Made by a program: the position numbers and the translations under genes
In this document: piece after piece, positions 48,888-58,300 of the stretch
Numbering within the stretch: the stretch's first letter is position 1
Layout: each line of letters begins with the position of its first letter
Source: Agathobaculum ammoniilyticum
GTDB lineage: Bacteria > Bacillota > Clostridia > Oscillospirales > Butyricicoccaceae
Length of the DNA stretch: 64,000 nucleotides
Direction: 5' to 3'
Assembly: GCF_025567315.1 (NCBI RefSeq)
Contig: NZ_JAOQJE010000010.1
Location: 1 to 64,000 of the forward strand
The notes under the pieces: generated by a model
The model's database searches: none
Seen by the model: only the letters and a program-made list of their open reading frames with translations
What the model was told of the DNA's origin: nothing

Positions 48888-49982
48888 TCAATTTTCCGCC
48901 GGAATGGCCGCGCGCAGGTGGTCGAGCGCAGCCTGGAAGCGCGGCTCGTCCCGCAGGGGCGCGTACCGCTCGTCCTCCTCGATAGCACGGAGCGTCAGGC
49001 GGTGTGTTTCAATAATATCGTTCCTTGTAGGGACATGCGTCTGCACCGCGGCAAAAAACGGGTTATCACGGTAATCGAGCGTATAGGCAAGGCGCGTGTC
49101 GATATACTGCTCGAACAGGTCAAGCGCCTGCGCCTGGTCGCCCTCATCCTGCGCGAGCATGATGCCGAGCAGCAGGCCGTTCGACCGGTCAAGTCCGAAC
49201 AGAGCATCGACCGCGCGGTAGGCGTCAACCAGACGGTGGGCGGCGGCAAACGCCTTTTGCCGGCGGGCGATGGTGGTCAGGCTCATCAGCGCGGTTGATA
49301 CCTCGCCCACATGGGTCAGCAGCGCGCGGCGCGCAAGCTGCTCTGCCTCGGTCAGCTTTTCCTGTGCCAGGTAAAGGGACAGGCGCAGCTCATCCGAATC
49401 GATGCCCTGCTTTGGCGGCAGGCTGTCGATCAGCGCCTCGGCCTCTTCATAACGGCCCAGCATGGTGAGCATGCTGATGCGCAGGGAGCGGGAAACCTGC
49501 TTTTCGCCGGTTTCCTCGGATTGCTGTTCCCCCTGCTCAAACAGGGCGAGGCATCGCTCCGTAATATCGGACGCCGTCTGTTCCGTATCCTCCGCACGGT
49601 TGAGGGCTGCGGCGATGTAACGATAATACAGCGCGCCTGCGAGCAGTTTGATCGAGCCGCTGTGCGGGTATTCGCGCAGTACCGCCTCGACCGCCCGCAC
49701 GCCCGCGTCAAAGCCCTGGTCGTCAAATACCTGATGCAGCCGGCTGGAAATGGCAAGCTGCTCCTCGCGCGCAGGGTCGCGGCGGAAATCGAGAAGTGCG
49801 TCCACGGACAGGCCGAGCGCGCGGGCCAGCGGCGGCAGCAGCGTGATATCCGGATAGCTTGCGCAGGTTTCCCACTTGCTGACTGCGGCGGCGGACACGC
49901 CTACCATGTCAGCGAGCGTTTCCTGCGTCATCCCTTTTTCGCGGCGTGTTTGCATAATGATTTTTCCAATTTGCAGTTCCAT
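48888..49982 (-). CDS. XRE-family regulator with TPR-like C-terminal domain
   Basis: 364 aa. N-terminal HTH (MTQETLADMVGVSAAAVSKWE, about residues 18-38). The rest is helical repeats resembling tetratricopeptide motifs (GRYEEAEALIDSLPP, KLTEAEQLARRALLTH, DQAQALDLFEQYIDTRL). Such regulators sense peptides or act in stress and sporulation decisions in Firmicutes. ATG at 49982; ribosome binding site weak. A 35-base inverted repeat and a promoter lie upstream. Confidence 0.85.
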   Translation of the reverse strand: MELQIGKIIMQTRREKGMTQETLADMVGVSAAAVSKWETCASYPDITLLPPLARALGLSVDALLDFRRDPAREEQLAISSRLHQVFDDQGFDAGVRAVEAVLREYPHSGSIKLLAGALYYRYIAAALNRAEDTEQTASDITERCLALFEQGEQQSEETGEKQVSRSLRISMLTMLGRYEEAEALIDSLPPKQGIDSDELRLSLYLAQEKLTEAEQLARRALLTHVGEVSTALMSLTTIARRQKAFAAAHRLVDAYRAVDALFGLDRSNGLLLGIMLAQDEGDQAQALDLFEQYIDTRLAYTLDYRDNPFFAAVQTHVPTRNDIIETHRLTLRAIEEDERYAPLRDEPRFQAALDHLRAAIPAEN

Positions 49983-50032
49983 CAAGAAAACCAGCTCTCT
50001 AAAATAGGATCAAAGGGCTCTTTGTCATGCCT

Positions 50033-50061
50033 ATCGTATCATATGACGCGCCGCCGCACAA
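50033..50061 (-). promoter_or_regulatory. Promoter of the XRE-TPR gene
   Basis: Minus-strand TTGTGC (50056-50061) and TACGAT (50033-50038), spacer 17. Confidence 0.5.
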
Positions 50062-50073
50062 TGGAGGCGAAGT

Positions 50074-50108
50074 TTAACCAACGGTTGGATTATTCAACCG
50101 CTGGTTAA
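50074..50108. promoter_or_regulatory. Large inverted repeat, operator candidate
   Basis: TTAACCAACGGTTG and CAACCGCTGGTTAA form a 14-base inverted repeat with one mismatch around GATTATT. Each arm is itself nearly palindromic (AACC-N3-GGTT). It sits just upstream of the XRE-TPR promoter -35. No T-run, so not a terminator. Confidence 0.6.
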
Positions 50109-50155
50109 GCTGTGGCGCAGGCATGGGCGCCGAAGCGGGAAGGGGGACAGCTGTG

Positions 50156-50614
50156 TTACAGGCGAAGCCCCTTGACATCCTTGATGCGGGACAAGATAAC
50201 GTGTGTTTTCACGCTGACCGTACCGTCCAGACGGTCGATTTCGTTCCGGATGAACGTATCAAGCTCGTCCTGCGAGGCGGCGACAGCATGCACATGCAGG
50301 CAGCAATTGCCGCTCATGCGGTAGATCTGGGTGACGGTGCCGCACTGATAAAGCCGGTCGATCACGGCGTTCAGTGCGTCGGGAGCCGTTTCGATCTCAA
50401 AGTAGCAGGATACAGCGCCGCTGATTTTCTGCGGGTTGATGATGGTCGTGTATTCCTCGATGATCCCCTTTTTCTCCAGCGCGTCGATCCGGCCTTTCAC
50501 CGCGACGCGCGAAAGGCCGACCAGCTCGCCGATCTCGGAATAGGAATAGCGAGCGTTCTGTGTGAGCAGGGTGAGGATCTTTTGGTCGAGGGCGTCCAGA
50601 CAGTCCAGATACAT
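50156..50614 (-). CDS. Lrp/AsnC-family transcriptional regulator
   Basis: 152 aa. N-terminal winged HTH (LDALDQKILTLLTQNARYSYSEIGELVGLSRVAVKGRIDALEKKGII) and C-terminal RAM ligand-binding domain (VSCYFEIETAPDALNAVIDRL..). Likely senses an amino acid. Divergent from the MATE transporter gene, which may be its target. AAAGGAGG precedes the ATG. Confidence 0.92.
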   Translation of the reverse strand: MYLDCLDALDQKILTLLTQNARYSYSEIGELVGLSRVAVKGRIDALEKKGIIEEYTTIINPQKISGAVSCYFEIETAPDALNAVIDRLYQCGTVTQIYRMSGNCCLHVHAVAASQDELDTFIRNEIDRLDGTVSVKTHVILSRIKDVKGLRL

Positions 50615-50688
50615 GGGGAAGCCTCCTTTTCAGGGTTGGATGATATAAGATAGTATAACACAGGGAAGGAACAAATAGAAATATATGA

Positions 50689-50717
50689 TTGACGAATTAA
50701 TAAAATATTGCTACTAT
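50689..50717 (+). promoter_or_regulatory. Promoter of the MATE transporter gene
   Basis: TTGACG (50689-50694) and TACTAT (50712-50717), spacer 17, in an AT-rich divergent region shared with the Lrp-type gene. Confidence 0.65.
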
Positions 50718-50766
50718 AGTATTGCATAAAGAAAGATAATAATTACGTTTAGAAAAAGGTGGACGT

Positions 50767-52107
50767 ATGCGAGGCGATTTGACAGAGGGCGATATCACCA
50801 AAAAGCTGTTGCTGTTCGCCCTGCCGCTGATGGCGGGCAACCTGCTACAGCAGATGTATAACGTGGCGGATACGCTGATCGTGGGCCGCTTTCTGGGTGC
50901 GGACGCGCTGGCGGCGGTCGGTTCGTCGTATACGCTGATGGTGTTCCTGACCTCTATCCTGCTCGGGCTGTGTATGGGGAGCAGCGCGTTTTTCTCCATC
51001 CAGTTTGGGCGGAAGGATATGGAGCGGCTCCGGACCAGCTTCGCTCTGTCGTTCCTGCTGATCGGTGCGGCGGCGCTGCTGCTCAACCTCCTCTCGTTTG
51101 CCGGGCTGGACTGGATCATCCGCGCCCTGCAGGTGCCGCGGGAAGTTGTCAGACTGATGCGGGAATACCTGTTCTGCATCTTTTTCGGCATTCCGGCGAC
51201 CTTTCTTTATAATTACTTTGCCAATCTGCTGCGCGCGGTCGGGGATTCGGTCACGCCGCTGCTGTTTTTGGGTGTTGCAGCGGTGATGAACATTGCGCTC
51301 GATCTGGTGTTCGTGATTGTTTTTCGCTGGGGCGTGGCGGGCGCGGCGGCTGCGACCGTCCTGTCGCAGTATGCGTCCGGCCTGGGGATATTGCTGTATT
51401 ACCTGCTCCGCTTTCCGGAGCTGCGGGTCGCGCGGCGGCATATCCGCTGGGACGGCGGTATCGTCCGTGAGATCGCGGGCCTGTCGGTGCTGACCTGCGT
51501 GCAGCAATCCATTATGAACCTCGGCATCCTGATGGTGCAGGGCTTGGTCAACAGCTTCGGCAAGGTGGTGATGGCGGCGTTTGCCGCCGCGGTCAAGATC
51601 GATTCGTTCGCCTATATGCCGGTACAGGATTTCGGCAATGCGTTTTCCACCTTTATCGCCCAGAATTACGGCGCGGGAAAGGCGGAGCGGATCCGGCGCG
51701 GGATAAAAAGCGCGGCGCTGTCCGCGTTCGCGTTCTGCGCGGCCATCAGCCTTGCGGTATGCGCGCTGGCCCGTCCGCTCATGGGGCTGTTTGTCGACGC
51801 TGGGGACACAGCGATCATCGAGGCCGGCGTGGGCTACCTGCGGATTGAGGGGGCGTTCTATTTTGGTATCGGCCTGTTGTTCCTGCTGTATGGCTTTTAT
51901 AGGGCGGTCAAGATGCCCGGGATGTCAGTGGTGCTGACGGTATTCTCGCTGGGTACGCGTGTGGCATTGGCTTACGCGTTGTCGGCTGTCCCTGCGCTGG
52001 GCGTGACCGGCATCTGGATGTCGGTGCCAATCGGCTGGGCGCTGGCCGATGCGGTGGGCGTGCTGTATTACTACAGAAACCGGACGAGCATCCTTGCCGG
52101 GGGATAG
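50767..52107 (+). CDS. MATE-family efflux transporter
   Basis: 446 aa, twelve transmembrane segments in two similar halves. Starts LTEGDITKKLLLFALPLMAGNLLQQMYNVADTLIVGRFLGADALAAVG, the classic MATE N-terminus, and repeats as VNSFGKVVMAAFAAAVKID.. in the second half. Cation-coupled drug or metabolite export. AAAAGGTGG precedes the ATG. Confidence 0.93.
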   Translation: MRGDLTEGDITKKLLLFALPLMAGNLLQQMYNVADTLIVGRFLGADALAAVGSSYTLMVFLTSILLGLCMGSSAFFSIQFGRKDMERLRTSFALSFLLIGAAALLLNLLSFAGLDWIIRALQVPREVVRLMREYLFCIFFGIPATFLYNYFANLLRAVGDSVTPLLFLGVAAVMNIALDLVFVIVFRWGVAGAAAATVLSQYASGLGILLYYLLRFPELRVARRHIRWDGGIVREIAGLSVLTCVQQSIMNLGILMVQGLVNSFGKVVMAAFAAAVKIDSFAYMPVQDFGNAFSTFIAQNYGAGKAERIRRGIKSAALSAFAFCAAISLAVCALARPLMGLFVDAGDTAIIEAGVGYLRIEGAFYFGIGLLFLLYGFYRAVKMPGMSVVLTVFSLGTRVALAYALSAVPALGVTGIWMSVPIGWALADAVGVLYYYRNRTSILAGG

Positions 52108-52117
52108 GGCGGGATGA

Positions 52118-52154
52118 AACACGGGAGGGCGGCATTATGCCGCCCTCCCGTGTT
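52118..52154. terminator. Bidirectional terminator
   Basis: A near-perfect 16-bp stem (AACACGGGAGGGCGGC with its complement) between convergent genes. Confidence 0.85.
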
Positions 52155-52156
52155 AT

Positions 52157-53374
52157 TTATCGTCCGAAATAGCTGAAATGCATGTAGTCGCGCTTGCTCG
52201 ACCAGGCGTTCCCACCCCATGAAAAGCCGTATTTCGTAAAAGCGTTGTATACATCCCCGCCCTCTGGGATGGAGTAGGGGTCCTCGTAGGGCGACCAGTG
52301 CGTGCCGGTGGTCGGGGTGAGCGAGCCGTCCGCGTTGATGGTAGCCTCCATGTTTTCCTCCCAGTTGATATCGATCGCGGTACCCTGCGAATGCTCGCCC
52401 GTGCGCCAGGAATAGCAGCCGACATTTTTGATCGGGAACTGCTCGTCGCCGTTATAAATTTCCTCAAAGATTGCCTCGTAAATCGGGGCGAGCGACTGAT
52501 TGACCTCGATATACGCGGTGCTGGAGGTCTTGCTCCCGTCGGCCTGGAGCCGCCAGACCGGAACCGAGATCTCCACCATGTGCGCCTCGGCCTCCTCGGC
52601 GGTCTGATACTTTTCACCGCCCACACCGTAGACGAGCATCATTTTGTCCGTTTCCGTGGAGGGGAACATAAGGTCAGGATCGAGCCAGTAGTCAGGGACC
52701 GAAACAGCGCCCTCCTCGTCGGAGGGCTCCGCTTCAGGCTCCTGGTCCTCAAAGGCCTGGCAAAAGCGCTCCGCCATGATAAGGGCCTGCTCGCGTGTCG
52801 CCGTGCCGTTAGGCGCTAACAGCGTAGCCTCGTCCGCGGCGGAAATGCCGTTTACGATTGTATAATCGACCATGGTAATCATGGCGTTGACCGCATAATC
52901 GCTGATTTGCGGAACGTCGGGATAATCCTCCACGCAGGCATCGCCCGCGATGGCGGGGGCGTCGATGCCGGCGGCGTCCAGGATATTATACAGCATCACA
53001 CAGAGGTCCTGCCGCTTGATGCTGGCGTCCGGATCGAAAATGCCGTCGCCGCGGCCGCTTACCAGGCCGAGCTCATATGCCGCGACCACATTGGGGTCGT
53101 CACAGTCGCGGAACGGCTTTTTGGCTGAAGCGAACACCGCCTTGCCGCTCACCGCCTTATAAGCGTTTACGGCAATGCCGCAGAATTCCGCGCGGGTGAT
53201 CTCGGCCTTTGCGTTGAGCGCTTCGAGCGCGCTGGGCATCAGGCCGGCAGCCTGCGCGGCTGCGACGCCCTCCTCCGCCCAGGAGGAAATATTGGAAAGC
53301 GCGCCGGCCTGCTGGACGAACAACGCCGCTGTCAACGCCAACGCACCCGCCCGGCGGGCAAAGGGATGGGACAT
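52157..53374 (-). CDS. SLH-domain protein with C-terminal M15 (VanY-like) peptidase domain
   Basis: 405 aa. Signal peptide MSHPFARRAGALALTAALFVQQAGA. Three SLH repeats follow at about residues 28-215 (EITRAEFCGIAVNAYKA, FDPDASIKRQDLCVMLYNIL, GTATREQALIMAERF). After an acidic linker, residues 230-405 carry an M15 D-Ala-D-Ala carboxypeptidase-like domain with the zinc motif SQGTAIDINW and the C-terminal DYMHFSYFG. It is thus a wall-anchored peptidoglycan peptidase. AGGAGG precedes the ATG at 53374. Confidence 0.85.
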   Translation of the reverse strand: MSHPFARRAGALALTAALFVQQAGALSNISSWAEEGVAAAQAAGLMPSALEALNAKAEITRAEFCGIAVNAYKAVSGKAVFASAKKPFRDCDDPNVVAAYELGLVSGRGDGIFDPDASIKRQDLCVMLYNILDAAGIDAPAIAGDACVEDYPDVPQISDYAVNAMITMVDYTIVNGISAADEATLLAPNGTATREQALIMAERFCQAFEDQEPEAEPSDEEGAVSVPDYWLDPDLMFPSTETDKMMLVYGVGGEKYQTAEEAEAHMVEISVPVWRLQADGSKTSSTAYIEVNQSLAPIYEAIFEEIYNGDEQFPIKNVGCYSWRTGEHSQGTAIDINWEENMEATINADGSLTPTTGTHWSPYEDPYSIPEGGDVYNAFTKYGFSWGGNAWSSKRDYMHFSYFGR

Positions 53375-53519
53375 AGGGAAAGACCTCCTTGCGTCTCAAT
53401 AAAGAGAATTAGGATATTTTATGGAATAGTTAACCGCAAAAACCTGGGAAAAACCGTTGAAAAAGGAATTTATTCACAATACACACAGGCTTTTCCACAA
53501 CCCGCCGCGCGGAAGTGGG

Positions 53520-55043
53520 TCAATCGGCGGCCGCACGGTCGAGCGTGCGGTACTGTAGGGCCTCGGCAAGATGCTCGGACTGGATGGACGCGCTGCCGGC
53601 CAGATCAGCGACCGTTCTCGCCACGCGCAGCACACGGTCGTGCGCGCGGGCGGTGAGGCCGAGCCGCTCAAACGCCGCCGCGAATATGCGGGAAGCGTCG
53701 TCGGACAGGACACAGTACAGCGCCAATTGCGCGGGCGGTATTCTGGCGTTGCAGATACCGTCGCCCTGCCGCTGGTACTGGACCACGCGGGCGGCGCACA
53801 CGCGGTCGCGGATCGCCGCCGAAGGCTCCTCGGCAGCCCGTCCGCGGGCAGCCAGCGCCGCATATTCGACAGGCTGTACCGCGATCTGCAGGTCGATGCG
53901 GTCGAGCAGAGGGCCGGACAGCCGCCGCAGGTACTGCTGCACGGAAGCGGGCGAGCAAGTGCAGCGGCCGCTTCCATACCAGCCGCATTTGCAGGGATTC
54001 ATAGCTGCGATTAATTGAAAATGCGCCGGATAAGTGACCTGCCCGGCAACGCGGGAGATCGTGATTTTTCCGTCTTCGAGCGGCTGGCGCAGGGTTTCGA
54101 GTACATCGCGGTGAAACTCGGGCAGCTCGTCCAGAAATAATACCCCATGGTGGGCCAGCGTGACTTCGCCGGGGACAGGGAGCCGCCCGCCGGCACCCGC
54201 GCCGCCCGCGACCGCGTTTGCGGAGGAGTTATGGTGCGGCGCGCGGAACGGCCGCTCCGCGCGGCCAACCGCTTCCTGGCCGCGGCCGACCGCCGACCAG
54301 ACGCGGATGACCTCCAGCCGCTCCGCATCGGACAGAGGCGGCAGGATGGTGGGGAAGCATTTTGCCATCATGCTCTTGCCCGACCCGGGCGGGCCGGAGA
54401 GAATAATATTGTGTCCGCCCGCAGCGGCGATCTCGAGCGCGCGCTTGACCGCGTGCTGCCCCATGACGTGCGAGAAATCGAGGGGCGCGCTGCACGGCGG
54501 CGGCGCGGCAGGCGGGAGACAGGGAGAAAGCGGGCGGCGCCCGTTCAGGTGGGCGAGCAGGTCGTCCAGGCCGGCCGCCGGCAGCACGGTGACGCCGGCG
54601 GCATAGGCGGCCTCGGCCGCGTTCTGCTGTGGGACAAATACCGTTCGGAAGCCGGCGTCCCGCACGGCGAGCGCCATAGAAAGTGCGCCGCACACCGGAC
54701 GCAGCTCGCCGGTCAGGGACAACTCGCCGAGAAAGACGGCGTCCTGCGGCAGGGGATCGATCTCGCCCGCGGCCGCAAGGATGGAAAGCAGAATCGGAAG
54801 GTCATAGGCGGCGCCGGCCTTTTTGGTATCCGCGGGAGCGAGGTTGACCGTCAGGCGGGAAACCGGCCAGTCGAAGCCGCGGGATTTGACTGCGGCGCGC
54901 ACACGCTCCCCAGCTTCGCTGACCGCGCCGGTCGGCAGGCCAACGATATCCAAACGGGGCAGGCCGCTGGACAGAAAGCATTCGGCCGTGACGATATATC
55001 CATCGATGCCACGCAGGCCGGCTGAGAAGACACGCGATACCAT
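53520..55043 (-). CDS. YifB/ComM-family Mg-chelatase-like AAA ATPase
   Basis: 507 aa. N-terminal Lon-like domain (LPRLDIVGLPTGAVSEAGERVRAAV), AAA domain with Walker A SGPPGSGKSMMAK and Walker B GVLFLDELPEF, the cysteine loop NPCKCGWYGSGRCTC, and a C-terminal Mg-chelatase domain. The ComM relative in Proteobacteria is a helicase promoting branch migration during transformation. ATG at 55043 with GGAGGGG; the open frame extends upstream. Confidence 0.92.
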   Translation of the reverse strand: MVSRVFSAGLRGIDGYIVTAECFLSSGLPRLDIVGLPTGAVSEAGERVRAAVKSRGFDWPVSRLTVNLAPADTKKAGAAYDLPILLSILAAAGEIDPLPQDAVFLGELSLTGELRPVCGALSMALAVRDAGFRTVFVPQQNAAEAAYAAGVTVLPAAGLDDLLAHLNGRRPLSPCLPPAAPPPCSAPLDFSHVMGQHAVKRALEIAAAGGHNIILSGPPGSGKSMMAKCFPTILPPLSDAERLEVIRVWSAVGRGQEAVGRAERPFRAPHHNSSANAVAGGAGAGGRLPVPGEVTLAHHGVLFLDELPEFHRDVLETLRQPLEDGKITISRVAGQVTYPAHFQLIAAMNPCKCGWYGSGRCTCSPASVQQYLRRLSGPLLDRIDLQIAVQPVEYAALAARGRAAEEPSAAIRDRVCAARVVQYQRQGDGICNARIPPAQLALYCVLSDDASRIFAAAFERLGLTARAHDRVLRVARTVADLAGSASIQSEHLAEALQYRTLDRAAAD

Positions 55044-55357
55044 GTTAAGCCCCTCCGAAACGCCAATTCTTACCGCTAATACTATACTACAAAATGTCAA
55101 ATTCCGCAATGCAAAACGTCAAATGCAAACTAAATGTAATATTTATGGTACAAAAAGAGCAATTTGTTTCACGATATGAAATCGGTTCCGAAAAAGCGGA
55201 AATCGTTATGAATTTGTCATATTGGGTGTTTACAATTGGAGGGAGGAGTGCTAAAATAAATACGGTTGGTGAAGATCGCTTTTTCGGCGCAAAACTGGTG
55301 CGGAAAGGTCCTTTTTCACCCCTTCAGCATGTTATAACTGAATAGGAGGATATAAAC
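55044..55357 (+). other. 314-base intergenic region before nifJ
   Basis: AT-rich. Contains the nifJ promoter and two copies of ATGCAAA within 20 bases near 55110-55127. I see no gene or known riboswitch. Confidence 0.6.
55229..55257 (+). promoter_or_regulatory. Promoter of nifJ (PFOR)
   Basis: TTTACA (55229-55234) and TAAAAT (55252-55257), spacer 17, with a 100-base leader. Confidence 0.7.
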
Positions 55358-58300
55358 ATGGCAAGAAAGATGAAGTCCATGGACGGTAACACTGCGGCCG
55401 CGCACGTGTCGTATGCGTTTACCGAGGTCGCGGGTATCTATCCGATTACCCCGTCCAGCCCCATGGCAGACAGCGTTGACCAGTGGGCAGCCGCAGGTCA
55501 GAAGAACATTTTCGGTACAACCGTCAAGGTGATCGAAATGCAGTCCGAGGCGGGTGCTGCGGGTACGGTACACGGCTCCCTTGCGGCCGGTGCGCTGACC
55601 ACCACCTACACCGCGTCTCAGGGCCTGTTGCTGATGATCCCGAATATGTACAAGATCGCGGGCGAACTGCTTCCCTGTGTCTTCCATGTTTCGGCGCGTA
55701 CGGTTGCGTCCCATGCGCTGAACATCTTTGGCGACCATTCCGACGTTATGGCCTGCCGCCAGACCGGTTTCGCCATGCTGGCTGAAACCAACCCGCAGGA
55801 AGTGATGGATCTGGGCGCGGTCGCGCACCTGGCGACCATCAAGTCCCGCGTTCCGTTCATCAACTTCTTTGACGGCTTCCGCACCTCCCACGAGATCCAG
55901 AAGATCGAGGTTTGGGACTACGAGGACCTGAAGGAAATGTGCGACATGGACGCTGTCGAGGCGTTCCGCAAGCGCGCCCTCAATCCGGAGCATGCGATGA
56001 TGCGCGGCTCGCACGAGAACGGCGACGTATTCTTCCAGCACCGCGAGGCCTGCAACAAGTTCTACGACGCTGTTCCGGAGATCGTAGAGGAGTACATGGG
56101 CAAGGTCAACGCCAAACTCGGTACTGACTATCAGCTGTTCAACTACTACGGCGCTGCCGACGCTGACCGCGTGATTATCGCGATGGGTTCGATCTGCGAC
56201 GTGGCGGAGGAAGTGATCGATTACCTGAACGCGCACGGCGAAAAGGTCGGTCTTGTCAAGGTCCGTCTGTACCGCCCGTGGCGCGCGGACAAGCTGCTGG
56301 CCGCGATTCCGTCTACCGCTAAGAAGCTCGCGGTCCTCGACCGCACCAAGGAGCCCGGCGCGCAGGGCGAGCCGCTCTACCTCGATGTCGTCACCGCGCT
56401 GGCGAACGCCGGCATCACCGATAAGGTCGTTATCGGCGGCCGATACGGTCTCGGCTCCAAGGACACGCCTCCGGCGTCCGTCTTTGCCGTATACGAGGAA
56501 CTGACCAAGGCCGAGCCCAAGCCCCAGTTCACCATCGGCATCACCGACGACGTTACCTACCTGTCCCTCGAGGAGAAGCCGGCGCCGAACACCGCGGCGG
56601 AAGGCACCATCGAGTGCAAGTTCTGGGGTCTCGGCGGCGACGGTACGGTCGGCGCAAACAAGAACTCTATCAAGATCATCGGCGACCATACCGACAAGTA
56701 TGTTCAGGCGTACTTCCAGTACGACTCCAAGAAGACCGGCGGCGTGACCATTTCGCACCTGCGCTTTGGCGACAAGCCGATCAAGTCTCCTTACTATATC
56801 AACAAGGCGGACTTCGTTGCCTGCCATAATCCTTCCTATATCGTTAAGGGCTTCCCGATGGTCCGCGACGTCAAGCCGGGCGGTATCTTCATGATCAACT
56901 GCCAGTGGACCGACGAAGAGCTTGACCACCACATGCCGGCTGTTGCCAAGCGCTATATTGCTTCCAACAACATCCAGCTTTACACGATCAACGCGATCGA
57001 CAAGGCGATCGAGATCGGCATGGGCAAGCGCACCAACACCATCCTGCAGTCCGCGTTCTTCACGCTGGCCAAGGTTATGCCGCAGGAAGAAGCGATTGGC
57101 TACATGAAGGATGCCGCTACCAAGTCCTACCTGAAGAAAGGCCAGGATATCGTCGATATGAACCACAAGGCGATCGACGTTGGCGCGACCGCGTTCCACA
57201 AGGTCGAGATTCCGGCGTCCTGGGCGAATGCCGCGGACGAAGCGGACAACCGCGACCTGCAGGGCCGTCCGGAAGTCGTCAAGATGGTCAAGGACGTTAT
57301 GGAGCCCATCGGCCGCATGGACGGCGACTCTCTGCCGGTATCCGCTTTCGCCGGCGAGCATGTTGACGGTTCGTTCGAGCACGGCGCTGCCGCTTACGAG
57401 AAGCGCGGCGTAGCCGTTACCGTTCCGACCTGGAACGCCGAGACCTGCGTACAGTGCAACCAGTGCGCTTATGTCTGCCCGCACGCCACCATCCGTCCGT
57501 TCGCGCTGACCGAGGAAGAGGCTGCCGCCGCTCCGGCTTCTGCCAAGATCGTGGACATCAAGGCTGGCAAGGGCAAGGGCGTGTACAAGTACACGATGGC
57601 TGTTTCCCCGCTCGACTGCATGGGCTGCGGCGTGTGCGTAGGCGTATGCCCGACCAAGTCGCTCACCATGGTTCCGCAGGAGCAGGAAGCTGCCCAGCAG
57701 GATGCGTTCGATTACTGCGTAGCCAAGGTTGCCGAGAAGGCCGACATGATCTCGACTGCTTCCGTCAAGGACAGTCAGTTCAAGAAGCCGCTGCTTGAGT
57801 TCTCCGGCTCGTGCGCAGGCTGCGCCGAAACCTCTTACGCCCGCCTGATCACCCAGGTCTGCGGCGACCGTATGTATATCTCCAACGCTACTGGATGCTC
57901 GTCCATCTGGGGTGGTCCTGCTGCTACCAGCCCGTACACCGTTGACGCGAATGGCCACGGTCCGGCTTGGGCGAACAGCCTGTTCGAGGACAACGCGGAG
58001 CACGGCCTCGGCATGTACTATGGCCAGCTCGCCATCCGTGAGCGCCTGATCTCCAAGCTCGAAGAGATGGCTGCGGCGGATGCGACTCCGGCCGAAACCA
58101 AGGACGCGATCGCCAAGTTCTTGGAAACCAAGGACAACGGCGCTGCTAACGCGGAGCCGGCCAAGGCTCTGGCCGCTGTGCTTGAGCAGGGCGCGGCTGC
58201 CGGCTGCGACGCCTGCAAGGAAATCGTTGCGCATAAGGAATACTTGGCCAAGAAGTCCGTCTGGATCTTCGGCGGCGACGGCTGGGCTTATGATATCGGC

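Noticed and set aside
50074..50108. Inverted repeat as a terminator of the Lrp-type gene
   Set aside because: No T-run follows on either strand and it lies directly upstream of a plausible promoter, so an operator fits better.
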